64,000 nucleotides of DNA. It comes from Nocardia paucivorans NBRC 100373 (GTDB taxonomy: Bacteria; Actinomycetota; Actinomycetes; Mycobacteriales; Mycobacteriaceae). Positions within the stretch are counted from its first letter, which is position 1, and the number at the start of each line of letters is the position of its first letter. Shown here piece after piece: positions 1 through 7,098 of this stretch. Under the pieces are notes generated by a model, which saw nothing but the letters and a program-made list of their open reading frames with translations, searched no databases and had not been told where the DNA came from. The position numbers were made by a program, and so were the translations under genes. The DNA lies in NCBI RefSeq assembly GCF_000308675.1, contig NZ_BAGE01000038.1:62001-126000 (forward strand). Reading direction: 5' to 3'.

Positions 1-1
1 G

Positions 2-613
2 CATATCGCCGCGCTGGGCTCCCCGTGGGCGCTCACCGCCCTGCGGCAGGCGCCGATGTGGGTGGGGGATTTCTCGGCCACCTACGGTGACGGTTCGGTG
101 CAGGAATGTCTATCGGTGGATATCTCCGACTGGGACACCCCCGGCATCCTGTTCGGTCGCCCCGCAAAACAGTGCACCGCCCGGGAGATCGCCGCCGAGG
201 TGTGGGCACAACTGGAGGAATGGCTCAACACCTCAACCGGCTGGCTGCGCAAGGAGGATCTGCACTCCTGGCATCTGGACCCGGGGATCACCTGGTCGGG
301 CGGGACCATCCACAACGAGACCCCGCTGCTGGTCAATACCGTCGGTTCCTACGATCATCGGCCGAACGCCCATTGTGCCATTCCGAACCTGTTCTTCGGT
401 GGCGACCATGTGCGCACCCATATCGATCTCGCGACCATGGAGGGCGCCAACGAATCCGGTCGGGCCGTGGCCAATGCCATTCTCGACGCCACCGACGACC
501 CGGCCCCACGTGTCCCGGTGTTCCCGCTGGTGACCTTGCCGATATTCGAACCCGCCAAGAAGATCGACGCCGACCGTTTCCGGGCCGGTCTGCCGCATCT
601 CATGGATGTGTGA
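2..613 (+). CDS. FAD-dependent oxidoreductase, C-terminal part (5' truncated by window)
   Basis: The reading frame is open from the left edge, so about 203 C-terminal residues are present. The end carries GGDHVRTHIDLATMEGANES followed by GRAVANAIL. This is the typical FAD-contacting C-terminal strand and helix of amine-oxidase/phytoene-desaturase-type flavoproteins, where a Gly-Gly-Asp precedes the last helix. The N-terminal dinucleotide-binding motif lies outside the window, so the substrate cannot be named. The gene converges on the tetR at 626-1183 with a 12-bp gap. The internal ATG at 56 is not the real start, because upstream codons are in frame and coding-like. Confidence 0.75.
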   Translation, partial: HIAALGSPWALTALRQAPMWVGDFSATYGDGSVQECLSVDISDWDTPGILFGRPAKQCTAREIAAEVWAQLEEWLNTSTGWLRKEDLHSWHLDPGITWSGGTIHNETPLLVNTVGSYDHRPNAHCAIPNLFFGGDHVRTHIDLATMEGANESGRAVANAILDATDDPAPRVPVFPLVTLPIFEPAKKIDADRFRAGLPHLMDV

Positions 614-625
614 GCGGGGCCTGCG

Positions 626-1183
626 TCACGGTGCGATCAGACGCCGGGCGGCCAGCACCGTGGCGGCCCGGTGGGCGGCGATGCGTTCGGGTCCGCGGGA
701 GCGTTGGGCGGCATGGGTGGCCGTGGTGCGGGCCAGTTCGGTGAGCATGCGCAGCAGGGTGGGTGCGGGAATATCGGCGGTGATCAGACCCGCACGCTGG
801 CCGCGGCGCAGTTCGGCGAGTTTCGGTTCGACGGTGCGGCGCAGGACCTCGTCGATGCGTTCGTCGGTGGGTTCCAGATCGGTCCACGCCTGGAGCCGGG
901 CATTGTCGGGGTGAGCGAGGAAGTGGTCGAAGAGTCGACCCACATACCCGGGGATGTCCTCGGCGCGAAGCGCTGTCTCGGCGGCGGTTTCGCGGGTCCA
1001 TTGTTCGGTGACGGCGGCGTAGAGCTCGCTCTTGCCGGGAAAGTAGGCATAGAGCCGGTCCTTGCTGGCATGTGCGGCGGCGGCGATGCGGTTGATCCGG
1101 GCGCCGGCGGTGCCGTACTCGGCGAACTCGGCCTTGGCAGCGGCGAGAATCCGCTCCCGAGTGGCCTGACCTGCTGCGCGCAT
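626..1183 (-). CDS. TetR/AcrR family transcriptional regulator
   Basis: 185 residues. Residues 1-55 form a TetR helix-turn-helix (RERILAAAKAEFAEYG, then ASKDRLYAYFPGKSELYAAV). The rest is a helical ligand-binding domain I cannot assign to a ligand. It is divergent from the DUF4334-alcohol dehydrogenase operon, and two palindromes lie between the start codons (1201-1250). It is therefore most simply an autorepressor and local repressor of that operon, responding to a substrate of the dehydrogenase. The family call is firm. The target assignment is inference from position and the palindromes. Confidence 0.9.
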   Translation of the reverse strand: MRAAGQATRERILAAAKAEFAEYGTAGARINRIAAAAHASKDRLYAYFPGKSELYAAVTEQWTRETAAETALRAEDIPGYVGRLFDHFLAHPDNARLQAWTDLEPTDERIDEVLRRTVEPKLAELRRGQRAGLITADIPAPTLLRMLTELARTTATHAAQRSRGPERIAAHRAATVLAARRLIAP

Positions 1184-1200
1184 GTAGGGATCCTAGCTTG

Positions 1201-1250
1201 CCGAACCATTTGGTTCGGGATTATGGTTGCTCCCGAACCAAATGGTTCTG
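1201..1250. promoter_or_regulatory. Twin inverted-repeat operators in tetR/DUF4334 divergent promoter
   Basis: The first site, 1201-1218, is CCGAACCA-TT-TGGTTCGG, a perfect 8-bp palindrome with a 2-bp centre. The second, 1233-1250, is CCGAACCA-AA-TGGTTCTG with one arm mismatch. Their centres are 32 bp apart, about three helical turns, so two dimers would bind the same face. This is the expected arrangement for a TetR repressor between divergent genes. Confidence 0.7.
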
Positions 1251-1275
1251 GAAATCGGCGAGCAGAGGACGGGCG

Positions 1276-1749
1276 ATGAGCGCGGACATACCCCGCTGGC
1301 AGCAACTGCGGGCACGAACCGAAGGAGTCTCGGCCACCGAACTGGACGAGTTGTGGGCCCGCCTGAAACCCGCCCGCGCCGAGGACATCCTCGGCCGATG
1401 GCGCGGCGACGCCTTCCAGACCGGTCACCCCCTGTGCCGGGCCCTGCCCGCGAGCCGCTGGTACGGCAAAACCTTCCACGCCCTCGACGACGCGAAACCA
1501 CTCATCTGCCGCGCCGAGGACGGATCGCTGTTCTCCGATGTCGAGCTCGGCCAGGGCGAGGCGACCCTGTGGAACATCGAATTCCGCGGTGAGGTCACCG
1601 CCACCATGGTCTACGACGGTCGCGCGGTGTTCGACCACTTCAAATGGCTCGACGACAAAACTCTCATGGGCATCATGAACGGTCGCCCGGAACTGGTGTT
1701 GTCGAAGCAGGGCGAGCACTTCTACTTCCTGCTGGAGCGGGTCTCCTGA
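1276..1749 (+). CDS. DUF4334 / GXWXG-domain protein
   Basis: 157 residues. The N-terminal half contains GRWRGDAF at about residues 38-45, which fits the GXWXG signature. The C-terminal half (EATLWNIEFRGEVTATMVYD, then DHFKWLDDKTLMGIMNG) resembles DUF4334. The family has no established reaction and often sits beside dehydrogenases. I chose the ATG at 1276 because the longer frame from 1198 would run through the second operator. Its TGA overlaps the ATG of the alcohol dehydrogenase (ATGA at 1747-1751 on the complementary reading), so the two are translationally coupled. Confidence 0.8.
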   Translation: MSADIPRWQQLRARTEGVSATELDELWARLKPARAEDILGRWRGDAFQTGHPLCRALPASRWYGKTFHALDDAKPLICRAEDGSLFSDVELGQGEATLWNIEFRGEVTATMVYDGRAVFDHFKWLDDKTLMGIMNGRPELVLSKQGEHFYFLLERVS

Positions 1750-2837
1750 TGCGAACGACGGCGGTACTGTCCCGCGACCCGAAGGCCCCGTTCTCGGTCG
1801 AACCGGTGGAGATCGACGATCCACGGGAAGGTGAGATCCTGGTTCGGATCGTCGCCGCCGGGATCTGTCACACCGACCTGGTGAACCGCCCGATGGGCGC
1901 AGCCGACCGTCCCCTCCTGCTCGGCCACGAGGGGGCGGGCATCGTGGAAGCGGTCGGATCGTCCGTCACCCGCGTCCGTCCCGGTGACCACGTGGTGCTG
2001 ACCTTCCGGCACTGCGGCTACTGCGCCGCCTGCCGGGACGGTCGCCCCGCCTACTGCCGTCGGGCGACCAAACTGAACCACTTCGGCAAACGCGCCCACG
2101 ACGCCCCTCGGGTAACCGTCGACGGTGTTGCGGTGCGGGACGGGTTCTTCGGACAGTCCAGCTTCGCCGGGTACGCACTGGCCACCGAGGACAACACCGT
2201 GGTGGTGAACCGGGAGGTGGACCTCACCGTCGCCGCGCCCTTCGGCTGCGGATTCCAGACCGGCGCGGGCGTGGTCCTCAACGCCCTGCGCCCGGGCCCC
2301 GGCGCCTGGTTGGCGGTATACGGTGCCGGGGCGGTCGGTATGGCCGCCCTACTGGCCGCCGGTACGGTCGACGGGGTTCGGACGGTCGTCGTGGAGACCT
2401 CGCTCGCCCGTCGGGAATTGGCCCGCGAACTCGGCGCCGATGTGGTTCTGGATCCGACCGAACGCGAAATCGTCCCCACCATTAGGGAATTGACCGCCGG
2501 CGGTGCCACGCACGCCCTGGACACCACCGGTATTCCGGCGGTGCTGGCGGACGCGGCGGCCGCTCTCACCACCGGGGCCACCGTGGTCGCGGTCGGGCTC
2601 GGCGCCGGAACCCCGCCGGTGGATATCGGCGATCTGGTGTTGAACGGCAAGACCATCCGCGGTTGTCTGGAAGGGGACGCGGTGCCGAACGAGTTCATCC
2701 CGCACCTGCTGGATCTGCACGCTCGCGGGCGTCTGCCGGTGGACCGACTCATCGGGGTCTATCCACACGAGAAGATCGAGACCGCCCTCGCCGACCAGCG
2801 GGCGGGTGGAGTGGTCAAACCCGTATTGACCTGGTGA
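1749..2837 (+). CDS. Zinc-dependent alcohol dehydrogenase (MDR family)
   Basis: 362 residues, the usual length for class III-like or aryl-alcohol dehydrogenases. Catalytic zinc ligands are visible as CHTD (about residue 38) and the GHEGAGIVEAVG box. The structural zinc loop is CGYCAACRDGRPAYC. The cofactor fold has GAGAVGMAAL at about residue 197, an NAD(P) Rossmann glycine motif. It should oxidise a primary or aryl alcohol to an aldehyde, or the reverse, in the cytoplasm. Substrate is unknown. It is the second gene of the TetR-controlled operon and overlaps the DUF4334 stop. Confidence 0.9.
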   Translation: MRTTAVLSRDPKAPFSVEPVEIDDPREGEILVRIVAAGICHTDLVNRPMGAADRPLLLGHEGAGIVEAVGSSVTRVRPGDHVVLTFRHCGYCAACRDGRPAYCRRATKLNHFGKRAHDAPRVTVDGVAVRDGFFGQSSFAGYALATEDNTVVVNREVDLTVAAPFGCGFQTGAGVVLNALRPGPGAWLAVYGAGAVGMAALLAAGTVDGVRTVVVETSLARRELARELGADVVLDPTEREIVPTIRELTAGGATHALDTTGIPAVLADAAAALTTGATVVAVGLGAGTPPVDIGDLVLNGKTIRGCLEGDAVPNEFIPHLLDLHARGRLPVDRLIGVYPHEKIETALADQRAGGVVKPVLTW

Positions 2838-3039
2838 CGGGTCGAATCGCCGACACGCGATACGCGACACGCCGCAGGTCGGGAAATATTTGGTGTGTCT
2901 TCTCCCGTACGCCGAACGATTGGTGTTCAATACCACTCGGTGTGTTCACCAGGTGCCCTCGAAGCCGACCGCAGCAACGGTGACGACGGGGGCCTGGGCG
3001 TTGTCAGGATCATTCGGTACCCGAGCAAGGAGTACGGAT

Positions 3040-3333
3040 ATGAGTATGATTCTCACCGCCCTACAGGACAGTTACTCGGTTCTGGCCCAAATGGGCAACC
3101 CGACCCCGGAAGAGCCGCCGTTGGGCGACAAGATCATGGAGATGACCCGCTATTTCACCTGGTTCACCTTGTTGTCCGGGATGGCTGCGGTCACCTACGC
3201 CGGCGGCAAGCTCGCCTGGGAGAAATGGTCGGGCGGTCCGTTGCAGTCGCCGAAGATGATCGCGGGCGCCATGGCCGGTGGCACGGTGGCCACCAGCGCA
3301 GGCACCATTATGAACACTCTCATGGGGTCGTAG
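3040..3333 (+). CDS. Small two-helix membrane protein, VirB2/TrbC-like topology
   Basis: 97 residues. AAGGAG ends 7 bp before the ATG at 3040 and fixes the start. Two hydrophobic segments are visible: YFTWFTLLSGMAAVTYAGG (about residues 38-56), and a Gly/Ala-rich one, KMIAGAMAGGTVATSAGTIM (about 72-91), separated by a short charged loop. The size and two-helix plan recall conjugative pilin-like or small T4SS membrane proteins, but no other transfer gene is present, so this is a resemblance only. It overlaps the convergent MFS gene by 14 bp. Confidence 0.65.
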   Translation: MSMILTALQDSYSVLAQMGNPTPEEPPLGDKIMEMTRYFTWFTLLSGMAAVTYAGGKLAWEKWSGGPLQSPKMIAGAMAGGTVATSAGTIMNTLMGS

Positions 3334-4579
3334 CCGGTCGCGGAGCGCGCACGCCGCTGCGCGCCGCGAGCATACCGGCTACCACCTGCACCGGAAACAT
3401 CGCCAGCAACAGCCACAGCACCGCCTGCCAGTCACCGGTCCGCACGTGCAGGGTGCTCAGCGTCGCGACTCCCAGTCCGGCCAAGGCGTAACCCACTCCC
3501 TGCGCCGTGGCGGACAGCGCGATGGCGGTGCCCCGGTCCGGCGCCTTCAACGGCACCAGGGCCAACAGCAGCGACAGCGTTCCGAGCCCGGCGCCGACGC
3601 AGGCGGCCCACAACCATGCCGCGTCCGCCGGTGACCACAACAGACCGAACAGACCCGCGGCGGGCGCCGCAGTGGCGAGAAGTAGCGGACCGTCCCGCAG
3701 CGGGCCTCGATGCGTGCGCCGCAGCAGACCCGGAAGCACCGCCGCGATCGGTATCCCCACCGCGGCGGCGACGCCGAGCAGTAGCCCGGCCCGGGCCCGG
3801 TCGATACCGGCGTCGTAATAGATCGACGGCAACAAGCTCATGACGGCGAACGCGGTGACTGCCCATGCGGCGAACATCACCGCCAGCGACCAGGACAGCC
3901 GGCTGCGCAGCACCGTGCGCCACGGCACCGGGTCCAGCGGTCCGGGCCCTGTCGTCTCGGCGCCGGGCGGACGCTCGGTGTCGGCCGGGCCGGACCGTCG
4001 GAACGCGTACAGCCACAACACCAGTGCCAGCCCGGTCACCGGCGCCCACAGGCCCAACCCCCAACGCCATGAACTCACCGCACTCACCGGTGCCGTGAGA
4101 AAGGCTCCGGCCGCACTGCCGATTCCGATGGCGGGTGCGTAGACGGCGGTCATCCGCGCCACCCCCGGTCCCGGACGAGCGGCCAGCACCGGCAGCAGGG
4201 TCGACACCACCGCCGTCGCGAGCGCGGTGATCGTGGTGCCTGTGAGCAAGGCCCACGCGCCGCCGAGCACCCGCAACAACTGGCCGGCGACCATGACCGC
4301 CAAGGCCCCGATCACGGCGCGTTCGGCCCCTATCCGGGCCGCCGGGCGCGGAGCCGCCAATCCACCGATCGCGTAGCACCACAGGGGTATCGTGACCACC
4401 CACCCGAGAACCGTGGGCCCGATATCGGCCGGGACGAATTCCAGGGCGGCGCCCATGGCGGTGATGGCGGGGCGCAGGCAGAACCCCGCCGCCGCCAGCG
4501 CCGCCGCGATCGGCAGCCAAGTGGCGCGATGTGATACCGCCGGAGAGATATCCGCTGCGGGCGCGGGGGTTTCGGTCAC
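3320..4579 (-). CDS. MFS transporter (CynX/NarK-like exporter)
   Basis: 419 residues with about twelve hydrophobic segments, starting at WLPIAAALAAAGFCLRPAI and ending near residue 405. There is a short cytoplasmic loop rich in charged residues after about residue 190 (RRSGPADTERPPGAE). GTG 4579 is chosen because GGGAGAG precedes it by 5-6 bp and upstream residues are not membrane-protein-like. It begins 12 bp after the amidohydrolase stop, in the same direction as the polyketide synthase. It is probably the exporter for that pathway's product, and substrate prediction beyond that is not possible. Confidence 0.85.
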   Translation of the reverse strand: MTETPAPAADISPAVSHRATWLPIAAALAAAGFCLRPAITAMGAALEFVPADIGPTVLGWVVTIPLWCYAIGGLAAPRPAARIGAERAVIGALAVMVAGQLLRVLGGAWALLTGTTITALATAVVSTLLPVLAARPGPGVARMTAVYAPAIGIGSAAGAFLTAPVSAVSSWRWGLGLWAPVTGLALVLWLYAFRRSGPADTERPPGAETTGPGPLDPVPWRTVLRSRLSWSLAVMFAAWAVTAFAVMSLLPSIYYDAGIDRARAGLLLGVAAAVGIPIAAVLPGLLRRTHRGPLRDGPLLLATAAPAAGLFGLLWSPADAAWLWAACVGAGLGTLSLLLALVPLKAPDRGTAIALSATAQGVGYALAGLGVATLSTLHVRTGDWQAVLWLLLAMFPVQVVAGMLAARSGVRAPRPATTP

Positions 4580-4590
4580 CGTCTCTCCCG

Positions 4591-5643
4591 TCAGCGCGCG
4601 GCGGACCGGAGCTGCTCGGCGGGTTCGGGTAGCCCCAGCAGGCGGCCGATATTGCGCCAGGCGACCTTCTCCACCAGTTCGTCGTCGGCCGCGGTGCCGA
4701 GTACCTCGATACGCCACCGTGACCGCAGGGCGTCGAGTTGGGGAGCCATGTCCTCCATCGGATAGTCCAGCGCCATCGCCACCCGGTCGGGGCCGCATCC
4801 TTGTACCGCGGCCCAGAAGGCGACCGCGTCCGTCACCCCCGAGGTGGTGACGAACAGATTCGTCCGAAGATAGTGCGACGGAAGGTGATCCAGTCGGTAT
4901 CCGTGCCGTTCGGCATTGGCGGCCGACCACCGCGAGTCCAGTCGGGAAGGGGCCGCGAGCAGACCCTCGCCGGCGTGGCCGAGGATCACCGTGAGATCGG
5001 CGGTCTCCGGCCGATCGAATACACCCGAGAACAGTAAGCGCAGGAAATGCGCCGCCGTTTCCACGCCCCACCCGAACAGCGGACCGCGCAGCTCCGGATG
5101 GTCGGTGGTCCACGCGGCGGCATCGGGCGAGTTCGCCGGGTGCAGATACAGTGGCACGCCCAGTTCGGCGACCGCGGCCAGAAAGTCCCGGTACCGCGGT
5201 TCGTCCAGATAGGACCCGCAGGTGTGGCCGTTGATCAGCACGCCCACCATGCCCAGGTCACGGATCGCGCGCCGCAACTCCGCTACCGCGGCGGACGGGT
5301 CCTGCAACGCCACGGTGGCGAACCCGGCGAACCGATCCGGAGCCGAGGCGACAACGGTCGCCATCCAGTCGTTGGCGCGCGCCGCGAGGGTGGTGGCCTT
5401 CGCCGGATCCGGTTCGATCTGGATACCCGGGGCGGTCGGCGAGAGCACCTGCATGCTCACCCCGTGGGCGTCCATATCGGCCAATCGTTCGTAGCCGACA
5501 TCGCGGAGTTTGTGTTCGGCCTCCGCCCAGTACGCCGCATCCAGGTTCGCGCGGGCGCCGTCGAGGTATTCACCCAGGAAGTCCGGGAGAACGTGTTCCT
5601 CTACGGTGATGATCCGGTCGGGTCCACCCGATATCGACGACAT
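4591..5643 (-). CDS. Amidohydrolase-2 family protein, aromatic-acid decarboxylase-like
   Basis: 350 residues. The N-terminus has ITVEEHVLPDF, where Glu16 and His17 sit in the E-E-H motif of gamma-resorcylate and other metal-dependent non-oxidative decarboxylases of the TIM-barrel amidohydrolase superfamily. Further metal-site elements are LYLHPAN, VILGHAGEG and ALDYPMED. The family decarboxylates phenolic acids or cleaves C-C bonds. Placed directly after a type III polyketide synthase, it plausibly removes the carboxylate from an aromatic polyketide acid (inference). The ATG at 5643 follows a GAGAAAGGA-type ribosome site. Confidence 0.82.
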   Translation of the reverse strand: MSSISGGPDRIITVEEHVLPDFLGEYLDGARANLDAAYWAEAEHKLRDVGYERLADMDAHGVSMQVLSPTAPGIQIEPDPAKATTLAARANDWMATVVASAPDRFAGFATVALQDPSAAVAELRRAIRDLGMVGVLINGHTCGSYLDEPRYRDFLAAVAELGVPLYLHPANSPDAAAWTTDHPELRGPLFGWGVETAAHFLRLLFSGVFDRPETADLTVILGHAGEGLLAAPSRLDSRWSAANAERHGYRLDHLPSHYLRTNLFVTTSGVTDAVAFWAAVQGCGPDRVAMALDYPMEDMAPQLDALRSRWRIEVLGTAADDELVEKVAWRNIGRLLGLPEPAEQLRSAAR

Positions 5644-5678
5644 GTTCGTCCTTTCTCTCGACCCCGCCGTGTGCGGGA

Positions 5679-6863
5679 TCAGGCGATCGCCACGTCGTGG
5701 CGTTCCGACGTTTCGTGGTGGGCCGGTGCGGGGCACGGTGTGGGCAACAGAGCACGGCCGACGAAGGCGTCGGTGCCGAACCCCGGCCCGAAACCCGCGC
5801 CCAGAACCGGGGCGCCCGGTTCCGGCCGTAGGTCGTCGCGACCGGCGATCAGGGCGATTGCGTCCAATACGGCCGAGGACATGAGGTTGCCGCGCGACAG
5901 TGACAGCCACGCCGGCGCCACCTGGTGTTCGGTCAGCCCGAGCGCCTGCCGAGCGTCGCGGATGATGGAGTTCCCCCCCGAGTGCAGCGCGCAGACGGCC
6001 AGGTCCGCACCCGTCCACCCCTGTCCGGCCACCAGTCCGAGCAGGGTGGGGCCGACGGCCGGGATGGAACGCACGGCGTCCTTGGTCAGCCGGAACCGCA
6101 TCCCCTCGTCGGTGGCGACCCAGGCGATCGCGTCGGGGGTGCCGGGCACCTCGTACCGTGCGACGTCGAGCAGCTCGATACCCTCCTCGACACCGGCGGA
6201 CACCACGGCGGCCGCAGCGGCATCGGAGAACAGCGTGCTCGACACGATACTGCCGACCAGGGCCGTCTCCGACAATTCCGATTCGATGTGGAAATGCGGT
6301 GAGGCGATATCGGCCGTGACGATGAGAACCGTGTCCTGCGGGCGTGCCCGTAACCAGGTGTGGGCCAGGGTGATGGCGTGCGCGCCGCCGCGGCAACCCA
6401 TACCGAACACGGGCAATGCCGCACAGTCCGGTCGTAGCGATAGCGCTCTGCTCAGTTCGGTGATCGGCGAGGGCATGGCGATCAGCGTGGATGTCTCGAG
6501 GATCACCGCGTCGACCTCGTGGGCGGAGACGCCGGCGCGGCGCAGTGCCGTCTCGGCGGCGGGCACGGCATAGGCCCGAAAGGCGTTCCATGCGGCGGCA
6601 TTACGCGCCGCCAGGCCCCGTATGCCCATGACCTCGCCGGGGTCCAGGTGCATGGGGTGCGCGTCGATGGCGAGGCGGCCCGCCATGGCGACCGCTCGGT
6701 CGACCGCTCGGGCCCGCGGACTTCCGACCGGAAACACTCCCTCATATCCCCGACGCACCGCGTCCACGAGTTCACCGTGCGGTATCTGTCGCGGGGGGAC
6801 AACCACGACCGGAACCGATAATTTGGGGTACACAACGGTCGACTGCACGGACCTGCTGTCCAA
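5679..6863 (-). CDS. Type III polyketide synthase (chalcone/stilbene synthase family)
   Basis: 394 residues. The Cys-His-Asn triad is visible: Cys157 in GMGCRGGAHA, His294 in ALHSGGNSII and Asn326 in SRGNLMSSAVLD. The C-terminal loop GAGFGPGFGTDAFV is also in place. The enzyme loads an acyl-CoA and extends it with malonyl-CoA units. The sequence does not look like a standard RppA naphthol synthase around the active-site Cys, so starter and product are unknown. The start is a TTG at 6863, and in-frame GTG codons at 6848 and 6833 are alternatives. The downstream amidohydrolase and MFS gene follow within short gaps. Confidence 0.9.
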   Translation of the reverse strand: MDSRSVQSTVVYPKLSVPVVVVPPRQIPHGELVDAVRRGYEGVFPVGSPRARAVDRAVAMAGRLAIDAHPMHLDPGEVMGIRGLAARNAAAWNAFRAYAVPAAETALRRAGVSAHEVDAVILETSTLIAMPSPITELSRALSLRPDCAALPVFGMGCRGGAHAITLAHTWLRARPQDTVLIVTADIASPHFHIESELSETALVGSIVSSTLFSDAAAAAVVSAGVEEGIELLDVARYEVPGTPDAIAWVATDEGMRFRLTKDAVRSIPAVGPTLLGLVAGQGWTGADLAVCALHSGGNSIIRDARQALGLTEHQVAPAWLSLSRGNLMSSAVLDAIALIAGRDDLRPEPGAPVLGAGFGPGFGTDAFVGRALLPTPCPAPAHHETSERHDVAIA

Positions 6864-6953
6864 TCTCTCGCCCGGCAGGCCGCCGGGTACAACGGAATTC
6901 GCGCCGGCGGCGCCGCCACCCCAAGAATGGGATGCGGTACCGGTGGTACGGCA

Positions 6954-7026
6954 GTAGGGGATTCCCTACATCAAGGGGGCGGTACTCCGGTAATCGACGA
7001 TTTGGCGCGACAACAGAACTCGTTCT
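6954..7026. promoter_or_regulatory. Candidate operators between PKS and LAL regulator
   Basis: The 236-bp divergent interval holds two inverted repeats. One is GTAGGG-GATT-CCCTAC at 6954-6969. The other is AGAAC-TC-GTTCT at 7015-7026. Either could bind the LuxR-type regulator encoded to the right, or another regulator. Promoter elements themselves are not clear by eye. Confidence 0.4.
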
Positions 7027-7098
7027 CGTTACGATCCCGGCCCAGGGCTCGGTAGTTCGGTGGACCGGGCCGGTACGAGGTCCGGAGGTGGCAGTTCG

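Noticed and set aside
3040..3333. Part of an integrative conjugative element
   Set aside because: No integrase, relaxase, ATPase or attachment-site signature was seen in the surrounding sequence.
5047..6573. 508-codon + strand frame over the PKS and amidohydrolase
   Set aside because: Shadow of two clearly conserved genes on the other strand.
5679..6863. RppA (1,3,6,8-tetrahydroxynaphthalene synthase) assignment
   Set aside because: Active-site Cys neighbourhood and overall sequence differ from remembered RppA; only type III PKS is claimed.
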